From: GCA-2733415 sp965178655
Lineage (GTDB): Bacteria > Bacteroidota > Bacteroidia > Flavobacteriales > Flavobacteriaceae
DNA: 64,000 nucleotides
Direction: 5' to 3'
Assembly: GCA_965178655.1 (NCBI GenBank)
Contig: OZ238266.1
Location: 558,001-622,000 of the forward strand
The translations under genes and the position numbers were made by a program. How positions within the stretch are numbered: position 1 is the stretch's first letter; each line of letters begins with the position of its first letter. Positions 8,442 to 16,758 of this stretch are shown one piece after another. The notes beneath the pieces are model-generated. The model was not told the origin of the DNA. It searched no databases and worked only from the letters and a program-made list of their open reading frames with translations.

Positions 8442-9677
8442 CTACAACGATTCTAACAAAGCCTTCATTTCTTTATACTTTGCTGTTTCTCCTAGCACAC
8501 CATACATGTTTTTTAATGTCTGTATAGCACTTTCGTTTCTAGGCTCAACACTTAGCACTGTTTCTAAATATGGTACTGCTGCTTTATACACAGCATCTCT
8601 TTTAGCCTGTAATGCGTCATACTTTCTATTGTCTGAAGCAGATGTTCCTAAACTATTCATTTTTTTAACAATTGTTGATTCTTCCTCTAATAATAAGGCA
8701 GCCATATTAAAACACGCATTGATATAAGTAGGGTCTATTTCTAAACATATTTTATAATACCCTTTAGCCGCTTCATCATCTCCTTGCTCTGCTGAAATAG
8801 CACCAAGACTAAAAAACAACTCTGGATTTGTAGGATCTTGCTCTATAGCCTCTTCCATAACTTTTTTAAAGCCAGTTTTATCATCTAACTTTAAACATAA
8901 GTTTGCCTCTGATAACATTAACTGAATATCGTTAGGACTATCTGCTCTTGCTTCTTTAACTGCTGCAAAAGCTTTTTCCACCTCCCCTAAGTCTACATAG
9001 ATATAACCAATGTTTTTAACAATCTCTGGACGAACAGATTTACTTACTTTTTCGGTAGGATTTATATGTGATTTCATTTTAATAGAAAAAGCTCTCGTCT
9101 CTTCAGAACTAAATGTATCATCTTTTTGCGTTTCTACATTAGTAGCCAAATAAGTTGTTTTAACACCTGTATACCCCAAGTCTTTCAATTCTAATAATAG
9201 TGGTAAAGCCAATTTGTACTTTTTTGCCTTAACATAAGATGACGATGCGTAATACAAATACTCTGTGTCTTCTGATAAATTATAAGCGAGCATTAACTTC
9301 TCGGCAGAGGCAACATGATTAGATGTTTTTGAATCTTGAATTGCAGCATTTACAATATTAGTAACACATGTGGTTTTTAATTCGGTTATCTCCTTTTCGT
9401 ATTTTGCAGCTTTGTTTGCCTCAAATCCAACTAAAGCAGACTCTACTAAAGAAAAATCTATACCACTTAAAATTGCCTTAGCTTTTAAATAGTAAAATTT
9501 TTGTTTAAGCTTATCATCGGCAGCCTCTATAACATTTTCAGCAGCTTCAATTAATTCTGGCGTTGCCATAAAGTTTTCTGTTTTTACAGCTTTCTCTAAT
9601 GCTTTTACTTCTTTTTTCTGTGCAAAAGCGAAATTGCTTATTCCTATCAGCGCTAATGCTACTATTTGCTTTTTCAT
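8442..9677 (-). CDS. Secreted tetratricopeptide-repeat protein
   Basis: The start is placed at the ATG at 9677-9675 (MKKQIVALALIGISNFAFAQ, a clean signal peptide); an upstream in-frame ATG would add 14 residues of non-signal sequence. The 411-residue mature protein is helical and carries TPR units, clearest around residues 225-330 (IGYIYVDLGEVEKAFAAVKEA, IQLMLSEANLCLKLDD, PELFFSLGAISAEQGDDEAAKGYYKICLEIDPTYINACFNMAALL). It ends with another repeat-like pair (LETVLSVEPRNESAIQTLKNMYGVLG). Probably periplasmic or outer-membrane associated and a scaffold for protein contacts; no enzymatic motif. It lies downstream of gyrA but a terminator separates them. Confidence 0.88.
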   Translation of the reverse strand: MKKQIVALALIGISNFAFAQKKEVKALEKAVKTENFMATPELIEAAENVIEAADDKLKQKFYYLKAKAILSGIDFSLVESALVGFEANKAAKYEKEITELKTTCVTNIVNAAIQDSKTSNHVASAEKLMLAYNLSEDTEYLYYASSSYVKAKKYKLALPLLLELKDLGYTGVKTTYLATNVETQKDDTFSSEETRAFSIKMKSHINPTEKVSKSVRPEIVKNIGYIYVDLGEVEKAFAAVKEARADSPNDIQLMLSEANLCLKLDDKTGFKKVMEEAIEQDPTNPELFFSLGAISAEQGDDEAAKGYYKICLEIDPTYINACFNMAALLLEEESTIVKKMNSLGTSASDNRKYDALQAKRDAVYKAAVPYLETVLSVEPRNESAIQTLKNMYGVLGETAKYKEMKALLESL

Positions 9678-9727
9678 TTTCTCAATTTTTGGGTTATTAA
9701 TACAATAAGCGTACCACACTTATTTTA

Positions 9728-9763
9728 AAAAAACCACATATTAATTGTATTCAATATGTGGTT
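9728..9763 (-). terminator. Terminator downstream of gyrA
   Basis: ACCACATATT and AATATGTGGT form a perfect 10-bp stem with a 10-base loop; on the minus strand it is followed by a run of T. It lies 25 bases past the gyrA stop. Confidence 0.8.
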
Positions 9764-9787
9764 ATTAGTAATTTATGTTATTATTAT

Positions 9788-12301
9788 TTATTCTTCTTCG
9801 TTAGATGCATTTGCGTCTTGTGAAACATCGCCCCCTTCTTCAAGGTTAGCTTCTTCCTCATCTTCTTCATGCATTACTTTAGCAACAGCTGCAATAGAAT
9901 CTTTACCTTTAATGTTAATTAAACGCACACCTTGTGTTGCGCGCCCCATAACTCTTAGGTCAGATACTGCCATACGAATGGTTAATCCTGATTTATTAAT
10001 AATCATTAAATCATCGTCGTCAGTTACATTTTTAATCGACACTAATTCTCCTGTTTTTTCAGTTACAGAAATAGTTTTTACACCTTTTCCGCCACGGTTT
10101 GTAATTCTATAATCTTCTAAACTAGAACGCTTACCGTATCCTTTTTCAGAAACAACTAGAATATTACTTTCCATATCATTAACTGCTACCATACCTACAA
10201 CCTCATCAGCATCATGTGCTAATGTAATTCCTCGCACTCCAGAAGCTCCTCTACCCATTGGGCGGGTTTTACTTTCTTCAAAACGAATAGATTTACCAGA
10301 TTTTAAAGCCAACATTACTTGACTATTTCCGGTGGTTAATTTAGCAGCCAATAACTCATCGCCTTCTTTAATTGTAATGGCATTAATACCATTTGTTCTT
10401 GGTCTAGAGTATTGCTCTAAAGAGGTCTTTTTAACTTGTCCTTTTTTAGTAGACATAATCACATAATGATTATTGATATAATCCTCATCTTTTAAATCTT
10501 GCGTACAAATAAAAGCTTTTACCTTATCGTCTTGCTCAATATTTATTAGATTCTGAATTGCTCTACCTTTAGACGATTTACTTCCTTCTGGAATTTCATA
10601 AACACGCATCCAGAAACATTTACCTTTTTGCGTAAAGAACAACATGTACTGATGATTAGTTCCTACAAATAAGTGCTCTAAGAAGTCTTCATTTCTAGTA
10701 GAAGACCCTTTTGCTCCTACACCACCTCTATTTTGTTTTTTGTACTCATCTAATGGTGTACGCTTAATATATCCGGCATGAGAAATTGTAATTACCACAC
10801 TACTGTTAGGTATCAAATCTTCAATACTTACGTCTCCTCCAGCATATGAGATTTCTGATCTACGATCATCACCATACTTTTGTTGCACTTCTAGCAATTC
10901 ATCTTTAATGATTTGCATTCTGCGTGGTTCATTTGCTAGAATATCTTTTAAGTCATCAATAGTTAGCATTAATGCATCATACTCTGTACGCAACTTGTCT
11001 TGTTCTAGGCCTGTTAATTGGCGTAAACGCATTTCAACAATAGCACGTGCTTGAAGCTCTGATAATGAAAAGCGTTCAATTAATTTGTTCCGAGCTTCTT
11101 CGGTGTTTTTAGATCCTCTTATTAAAGCAATAACCTCATCTATATTATCCGACGCTATAATTAACCCTTCTAGTATATGTGCGCGTTCTTCTGCTTTTCT
11201 TAATAAGTACTTGGTACGTCTGGTAACCACATCATGTCTGTGCTCAACAAAATAGTGTATCAAGTCCTTTAAATTTAACATTTGCGGACGCCCTTTTACT
11301 AATGCAATATTATTTACACTAAAAGACGACTGTAGCGCTGTGTATTTAAATAATTTATTTAAAACGATATTAGGTACTGCATCACGTTTTAAAACGTAAA
11401 CAATACGCATTCCTTTTCTGTCAGACTCATCTCTAATAGATGAAATTCCTTCAATTTTTTTATCGTTAATTAAATCGGCTGTCTTTTTAATCATATCAGC
11501 CTTATTGATTTGGTATGGTATTTCTGAAACAATGATTGATTCTCTACCGTTTACCTCTTCAATAATTGCTTTACCACGAAGTACTATTTTACCCCTACCT
11601 GTTTTAAAAGCATCGCGAACACCATCATACCCATATATTAATCCACCAGTAGGAAAATCTGGCGCCTTAACATATTGCATTAGTTCATCAATTTCAATAT
11701 CATTATTATCTATATATGCCAATGTACCATCTACAACTTCTGTTAAGTTGTGTGGTGGCATATTGGTTGCCATACCTACAGCAATTCCTGAAGCACCATT
11801 TACTAATAAACCTGGAATACGCGATGGCATTACGGTAGGTTCTTTTAGGGTGTCATCAAAATTTAATTGATGATCAACAGTATCTTTATCTATATCTGCT
11901 AATATATCTTCTGCAATCTTACGCATACGTACTTCCGTATAACGCATTGCTGCTGGGCTATCGCCATCTACAGAACCAAAGTTTCCTTGTCCATCAACAA
12001 GCATGTATCGCAAACTCCATTCTTGAGCCATACGTACCATTGCATCATATACTGAGGTATCTCCATGTGGGTGATACTTACCTAATACTTCTCCGACAAT
12101 TCTGGCCGACTTTTTGTAAGATTTTGTAGAGTTAACTCCTAACTCATGCATTCCAAACAACACGCGTCGGTGCACCGGTTTTAAACCATCTCTTACATCT
12201 GGCAAAGCTCGTGAAACGATAACTGACATTGAGTAATCAATGTAAGCAGATTTCATTTCATCTTCAATATTAATCGGTATCAGTTTTTCTCCGTCTATCA
12301 T
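9788..12301 (-). CDS. gyrA: DNA gyrase subunit A
   Basis: GyrA is the DNA breakage-reunion subunit of gyrase, which introduces negative supercoils. The 837-residue protein shows the catalytic Tyr121 in AAMRYTE, the winged-helix region SARIVGEVLGKYHPHGD, and the six-bladed C-terminal beta-pinwheel repeats, including the GyrA box QNRGGVGAKG. In the quinolone region the residues matching E. coli Ser83 and Asp87 are Thr82 and Asp86; Thr at this site is, to my knowledge, usual in flavobacteria and need not mean resistance. The C-terminus ends in a ~25-residue acidic tail (EEDEEEANLEEGG...SNEEE). gyrB lies about 42 kb away in the same window, so the two are not an operon here. Confidence 0.98.
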   Translation of the reverse strand: MIDGEKLIPINIEDEMKSAYIDYSMSVIVSRALPDVRDGLKPVHRRVLFGMHELGVNSTKSYKKSARIVGEVLGKYHPHGDTSVYDAMVRMAQEWSLRYMLVDGQGNFGSVDGDSPAAMRYTEVRMRKIAEDILADIDKDTVDHQLNFDDTLKEPTVMPSRIPGLLVNGASGIAVGMATNMPPHNLTEVVDGTLAYIDNNDIEIDELMQYVKAPDFPTGGLIYGYDGVRDAFKTGRGKIVLRGKAIIEEVNGRESIIVSEIPYQINKADMIKKTADLINDKKIEGISSIRDESDRKGMRIVYVLKRDAVPNIVLNKLFKYTALQSSFSVNNIALVKGRPQMLNLKDLIHYFVEHRHDVVTRRTKYLLRKAEERAHILEGLIIASDNIDEVIALIRGSKNTEEARNKLIERFSLSELQARAIVEMRLRQLTGLEQDKLRTEYDALMLTIDDLKDILANEPRRMQIIKDELLEVQQKYGDDRRSEISYAGGDVSIEDLIPNSSVVITISHAGYIKRTPLDEYKKQNRGGVGAKGSSTRNEDFLEHLFVGTNHQYMLFFTQKGKCFWMRVYEIPEGSKSSKGRAIQNLINIEQDDKVKAFICTQDLKDEDYINNHYVIMSTKKGQVKKTSLEQYSRPRTNGINAITIKEGDELLAAKLTTGNSQVMLALKSGKSIRFEESKTRPMGRGASGVRGITLAHDADEVVGMVAVNDMESNILVVSEKGYGKRSSLEDYRITNRGGKGVKTISVTEKTGELVSIKNVTDDDDLMIINKSGLTIRMAVSDLRVMGRATQGVRLINIKGKDSIAAVAKVMHEEDEEEANLEEGGDVSQDANASNEEE

Positions 12302-12455
12302 ATTAAAAAATTAGTTATAATAACGAGCCAATATACACATTTTATAACTTACCAAACACTATTTTTAATAGTTTTACGTATATTTTATTAACAATTCACA
12401 TGGCTCAAAAAGTTAAAAAATAATCCTTCTTTTTTTTTGATATTAATAATAGTTT

Positions 12456-12489
12456 TTGTCACTTAGCAAGGTAGTACTGTTTACCTTTC
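12456..12489 (+). promoter_or_regulatory. Putative clpC promoter
   Basis: A TTG at 12456-12458 and TACCTTTC at 12482-12489, 23 bases apart, resemble the Bacteroidota -33/-7 pair (TTG, TAnnTTTG) with the last base changed. The clpC ATG is at 12526. Confidence 0.45.
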
Positions 12490-12525
12490 AAACAGTGCAT
12501 ATTATAACATTAACCTGCTCAGATT

Positions 12526-15075
12526 ATGGATGACAATTTCACCCCACGCGTAAAAGACGTAATTGGCTATAGTAAAGAAGAAGCTTTACGACTAAGACAT
12601 GACTTTATAGGCACAGAGCATCTTATGCTAGGTCTTTTAAGAGATGGCCAAGGAAAGGCTATATACATACTAGAACAACTAAATGTTGAGCTTGCACATT
12701 TACGCGAAAAACTAGAACAACTAAACCCAATAAACATCACTTCGGATTTTGAAGCAGATGACAAAAAAAACTTACACCTTACAAGACAGGCAGAACGTGC
12801 TTTAAAAACCACTTTTTTAGAAGCTAAACTTTTTAAAAACAGCGAAATAAACACCGCACATTTATTGCTTTGTGTCTTACGTAATGATAACGACCCAACC
12901 ACACGTTTGTTACAAAAACTAAAAGTTACATATGAACTTGCTAAAGACCGTTTTAAAGAGATGAACACACCCGAAGAAACCAAACGTCTTAATCCGCCAC
13001 AAAACACCTCTTTTCCAGAAGACGACACCCCTAGAGAAAGCGCTAAAGAAAATCCGTTTACTTCAGGCAGCACAAACAAAGGTGTGAAAAAATCTAACAC
13101 CCCTGTTTTAGACAACTTTGGAAGAGATCTTACAGCCATGGCTGAAAACGGAAAACTTGACCCTGTGGTAGGTAGAGAAAAAGAAATTCAACGTGTATCT
13201 CAAATACTTAGCAGGCGTAAAAAAAACAATCCACTACTAATTGGTGAGCCTGGTGTAGGTAAATCTGCAATTGCAGAAGGACTTGCGCTTCGTATTATAA
13301 ACCGAAAAGTATCTCGTATTCTTTTCGATAAAAGAGTTGTAACCTTAGATTTAGCTAGCTTAATTGCTGGAACAAAATACAGAGGACAGTTTGAGGAGCG
13401 TATGAAAGCGCTAATGAACGAATTAGAGAAGAATGATGATGTTATTTTATTTATTGATGAAATTCACACCATTGTTGGCGCAGGAGGATCTACAGGGTCT
13501 TTAGACGCCTCAAACATGTTTAAACCAGCACTTGCAAGAGGAGAAATACAATGTATAGGCGCAACAACTTTAGATGAATACCGACAATCTATAGAAAAAG
13601 ATGGTGCGCTAGAGCGTCGTTTTCAGAAAATAATTGTAGACCCAACTTCGGTAGATGAAACTATTGAAATTCTACAAAATATAAAAGGAAAGTACGAAGA
13701 CCATCACAATGTAGTTTATACAGACGAGGCTATTGAAGCCTGTGTTAAACTAACCAATAGGTATATGACCGAACGGTTCTTACCAGACAAAGCAATTGAC
13801 GCTTTAGACGAGGCAGGCTCTCGTATACACATCATAAACATCGATGTTCCTAAACAAATATTAGCGCTAGAAAAAAAGCTCGAAGAGATTAAAGCGCTTA
13901 AAATTAGTGTGGTTAAAAAACAAAAGTATGAGGAGGCTGCAAAACTTCGTGATGATGAGAAATCCGTAGAAAAAGAACTGGCCATTGCTCAAGAAAAATG
14001 GGAAGAAGACACCAAACTACACAAAGAAACTGTTAGCGAAGATAATGTTGCTGATGTCGTTTCTATGATGACTGGAATACCCGTAAACAGAGTAGCACAA
14101 AACGAAACCAATAAGTTAGCAGAACTACCAAATCTGCTGAAAGGACGCGTTATTGGACAAGATCAAGCAGTTGCAAAAGTGGTAAAGGCTATTCAACGAA
14201 ATAGAATAGGACTTAAAGACCCAAACAAACCTATTGGTTCTTTTATATTTTTAGGCTCTACAGGAGTTGGAAAAACACAACTAGCAAAAGTACTCTCTAA
14301 AGAGTTATTTGACTCTAATGATGCGCTTATTAGAATTGACATGAGTGAATACATGGAAAAATTTAGCGTATCTAGATTAGTAGGTGCCCCTCCCGGGTAT
14401 GTAGGTTATGAAGAAGGCGGACAACTTACCGAAAAGGTTCGTAGAAAACCATATTCGGTATTGCTATTAGATGAAATTGAAAAAGCACACCCCGATGTTT
14501 TTAACATGCTATTGCAGGTTTTAGATGACGGACATTTAACCGACTCTCTTGGGAGAAAAATAGATTTTAGAAACACCATTTTAATCATGACTTCTAATGT
14601 TGGCGCCCGAAAACTACAAGACTTTGGTAGCGGTGTTGGATTCGGAACAAAAGCACAAGAAGCACAAAGCGACAGCCTTGCAAAAGGCGTTATTGAAAGT
14701 GCCTTAAAAAAAGCTTTTGCACCAGAATTTTTAAACCGTGTAGATGATGTAGTTGTATTTAACTCGTTAGAGCGCGAACATATTCATAAAATAATTGACA
14801 TTGAGCTTGAAAAATTATTTGCACGAATAAAAGAACTGAACTATCATTTTAGCTTAAGTGATGCCGCAAAAGACTTTATTGCAGATAAAGGGTTTGACAA
14901 AAAATATGGTGCACGACCACTAAATAGAGCTATTCAAAAATATATTGAAGATGCCCTTGCAGAACAAATTATTACAAATAACGTTAATGAAGGTGATGCT
15001 ATATTTATGGATTTAGATAAAGATAAAAACGAACTTATTATTAGCGTTACAAAAGCTACAACTCCTACTGAATAG
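12526..15075 (+). CDS. clpC: ATP-dependent Clp protease ATP-binding subunit ClpC
   Basis: A Hsp100 unfoldase that feeds substrates to ClpP. Order of domains over 849 residues: Clp N repeat domain (about 1-145, GTEHLMLGLL and NTAHLLLCVL), AAA+ module D1 with Walker A GEPGVGKS (240-247) and Walker B VILFIDEIH, a middle region with a UVR motif (KKQKYEEAAKLRDDEK, about 464-480), D2 with Walker A GSTGVGKT (577-584) and VLLLDEIEKAH, and the C-terminal D2-small domain (FLNRVDDVVVF...GARPLNRAIQKYIED). The UVR motif separates it from ClpB and ClpA. Divergent from gyrA. Its last codons form half of a terminator hairpin. Confidence 0.96.
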   Translation: MDDNFTPRVKDVIGYSKEEALRLRHDFIGTEHLMLGLLRDGQGKAIYILEQLNVELAHLREKLEQLNPINITSDFEADDKKNLHLTRQAERALKTTFLEAKLFKNSEINTAHLLLCVLRNDNDPTTRLLQKLKVTYELAKDRFKEMNTPEETKRLNPPQNTSFPEDDTPRESAKENPFTSGSTNKGVKKSNTPVLDNFGRDLTAMAENGKLDPVVGREKEIQRVSQILSRRKKNNPLLIGEPGVGKSAIAEGLALRIINRKVSRILFDKRVVTLDLASLIAGTKYRGQFEERMKALMNELEKNDDVILFIDEIHTIVGAGGSTGSLDASNMFKPALARGEIQCIGATTLDEYRQSIEKDGALERRFQKIIVDPTSVDETIEILQNIKGKYEDHHNVVYTDEAIEACVKLTNRYMTERFLPDKAIDALDEAGSRIHIINIDVPKQILALEKKLEEIKALKISVVKKQKYEEAAKLRDDEKSVEKELAIAQEKWEEDTKLHKETVSEDNVADVVSMMTGIPVNRVAQNETNKLAELPNLLKGRVIGQDQAVAKVVKAIQRNRIGLKDPNKPIGSFIFLGSTGVGKTQLAKVLSKELFDSNDALIRIDMSEYMEKFSVSRLVGAPPGYVGYEEGGQLTEKVRRKPYSVLLLDEIEKAHPDVFNMLLQVLDDGHLTDSLGRKIDFRNTILIMTSNVGARKLQDFGSGVGFGTKAQEAQSDSLAKGVIESALKKAFAPEFLNRVDDVVVFNSLEREHIHKIIDIELEKLFARIKELNYHFSLSDAAKDFIADKGFDKKYGARPLNRAIQKYIEDALAEQIITNNVNEGDAIFMDLDKDKNELIISVTKATTPTE

Positions 15076-15090
15076 GGGTTGTAGCTTTTT
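15051..15090. terminator. Bidirectional terminator overlapping clpC stop
   Basis: AAGCTACAACTCC and GGGGTTGTAGCTT form a long stem with a short loop, flanked by A and T runs. The left arm is inside the last codons of clpC and the right arm contains its stop codon; the T run reaches the stop of the convergent exporter gene. Confidence 0.85.
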
Positions 15091-15841
15091 AAAAAAACCA
15101 TAATTTAACCGATAGCACACTTACCATTAGTACTACAAAAACACGTACTAATTTATCTCCTTTTTTTACAGACCACCTACTCGAAATCCAGGCGCCTGAA
15201 GTGTTTCCTATAGCCAATATTAGTCCGTATTTCCAGTCAATTTTATCATGCCAAGCAAACATGAGTACAGCGCCTATGGTATACATGCACACTACCGCTA
15301 CTTTTGTAGCATTAGCCTGTAGTAAAGACAATTTATTTAAATAAGGTAGTACAAGTAACATTATAAAGCCAATTCCGGCATTAATAAAACCACCGTATAT
15401 TCCTAAAAAGAAAAACACCACAATAGCAATATACAAATGTTTGCCTGTGGTTCTTGCCACCAATTCATTAACCGAAACTTTTGGCTTTAAGAGTATCAAT
15501 ACTACCACCAATACCATAATAACCGATAATACTTTATTAAATAGCTCAGGGTTAAAATCAACCGCAATTTGAGCGCCAATAAACGAACCTAACAATCCCG
15601 AGATACCCAAATAAACACTAAAAGGGTGAGTTGTAACGCCTTTGCTTTGAAACCCCTTTACCCCAACAGCTGTCTGTAATAAAATAGCGACTCTATTTGT
15701 TCCGTTAGCAACACTTGGTGGTAAGCCCATAAAAATAAGCATTGGCATAGTAAGCAAAGTACCTCCCCCAGCAATTGTATTAACAAAGCCTGCTAAAAAA
15801 CCAACACCAACCAAAAGCAAAAGCAATATTTCAAACTCCAT
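15089..15841 (-). CDS. Sulfite exporter TauE/SafE family permease
   Basis: A 250-residue inner-membrane protein with about eight hydrophobic segments and the family's two internally similar halves. The signature near the N-terminus, LVGVGFLAGFVNTIAGGGTLLTMPMLIFMGLPPSVANGTNRVAI, and the second-half GIYGGFINAGIGFIMLLVLPY are characteristic of TauE/SafE (DUF81). Members move sulfite, sulfoacetate or other small organosulfur anions; the substrate cannot be read here. It runs convergently with clpC and ends inside the shared hairpin. Confidence 0.92.
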   Translation of the reverse strand: MEFEILLLLLVGVGFLAGFVNTIAGGGTLLTMPMLIFMGLPPSVANGTNRVAILLQTAVGVKGFQSKGVTTHPFSVYLGISGLLGSFIGAQIAVDFNPELFNKVLSVIMVLVVVLILLKPKVSVNELVARTTGKHLYIAIVVFFFLGIYGGFINAGIGFIMLLVLPYLNKLSLLQANATKVAVVCMYTIGAVLMFAWHDKIDWKYGLILAIGNTSGAWISSRWSVKKGDKLVRVFVVLMVSVLSVKLWFF

Positions 15842-15955
15842 ATTTATTTATTTCTGATGACAAAATTAGATAAGTTTTTTAATCCTAAGCGTTTATTTAT
15901 CATAAATAACAGAACGCCAACAGCATACATTATTTTCACCAATCATCCTAAATAT

Positions 15956-15990
15956 AAAAACCTCAGAATTGGTTAATTCTGAGGTTTTTA
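15956..15990 (-). terminator. Terminator of the PrcB-like lipoprotein gene
   Basis: AAAACCTCAGAATT and AATTCTGAGGTTTT flank a short loop, with A and T runs on either side. It lies 26 bases past the stop of the minus-strand gene at 16016. Confidence 0.85.
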
Positions 15991-16015
15991 CAATCATATG
16001 CCTGTCATATGGTTT

Positions 16016-16453
16016 TTATTCAAAAATAACCGACTTATCATTAACAGGTATTTTAACGATGTGAAAAGGCTGGGATATTACTGCGCTAACATATTCTGTT
16101 TCTTCTGTTGTTACCAAAACATTATCATCATTTTCTTTAACACAGTTAATTTCAACCTCCCATCCTGTTGGCTTAACACCAAGGATAACAGCTAAAACTA
16201 TATAATTATCAAAATCTATTTCTGTTTCCGAAAAACCACCAGAAGTATTATTTATAGCATCCATTTGGTCTATTAAACTTTCCCAGTCTGTTTGATTGTT
16301 TATAACAAGGTTCGATTCTAAAACACCTTCGGTGCCATTTAAACTTCCTTGACCAATTTCAATAAAAGTTATATCCGTTGCTTGAACTGTAACTGTATCG
16401 CTATCGCAACTTACAGCAAGCATTATACTAAAAATTAAAACTATTGTTTTCAT
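16016..16453 (-). CDS. Small lipoprotein, PrcB C-terminal-like
   Basis: A 145-residue protein with a lipoprotein signal (MKTIVLIFSIMLAVSC, lipobox LAVSC at about 12-16), so it is probably anchored in the inner or outer membrane. The C-terminal half (IDFDNYIVLAVILGVKPTGWEVEI...VTTEETEYVSAVISQPFHIVKIP) resembles the PrcB_C-type domain, in which a hydrophobic strand is followed by a G-x-KPTG(G)-x-x-V motif. PrcB was described as a partner of a secreted protease in Treponema; whether this protein has such a role is unknown. It stands alone, with its own terminator. Confidence 0.6.
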   Translation of the reverse strand: MKTIVLIFSIMLAVSCDSDTVTVQATDITFIEIGQGSLNGTEGVLESNLVINNQTDWESLIDQMDAINNTSGGFSETEIDFDNYIVLAVILGVKPTGWEVEINCVKENDDNVLVTTEETEYVSAVISQPFHIVKIPVNDKSVIFE

Positions 16454-16758
16454 AATATATGTTTTTAAAATTACTAATGTTTTTGTTATAACTAATTGGC
16501 GTCTTTTACAATTAACACCCTATAAAGATAATACTTATAAAACAATTAAAAAATACCAACTATTGGGTATTTTTAAAAAACCCAACCACTTCTTAATCAG
16601 TTGTTTAGGTTTTTTTACCTAAAAATGCAATCTTTCAAAAAAGCGTGTTTATTAAAAATGAACTATAAAGTTTCCTTACAAGAATCATATTTTTATAAGG
16701 GATCACAAAACCTAAATAACATTTCTGTATATTTACACAAAATCAATAGCTTTAAGAC
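16454..16758. other. Divergent intergenic region with two small hairpins
   Basis: This 305-base gap separates the divergent lipoprotein and PHP-hydrolase genes. It contains two short inverted repeats, TTGGGT/ACCCAA at 16563-16585 and TTTAGGT/ACCTAAA at 16604-16623, and a TATATTTA -7-like element at 16728-16735, 23 bases before the ATG at 16759. No convincing small ORF or RNA gene was seen. Confidence 0.5.

Noticed and set aside
9756..10112. Open frame on the plus strand opposite gyrA
   Set aside because: It lies inside gyrA on the other strand, has low-complexity Ser-rich composition from the acidic gyrA tail, and has no recognisable domain.
12082..12100. Thr at the position of E. coli GyrA Ser83, considered as a quinolone-resistance change
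   Set aside because: Thr at this site is, as far as I know, normal in flavobacteria, and the Asp87 equivalent is unchanged; resistance cannot be claimed.
11947..12129. Short plus-strand open frame near the gyrA quinolone region
   Set aside because: Entirely inside the conserved gyrA coding region, with no start signal or homology.
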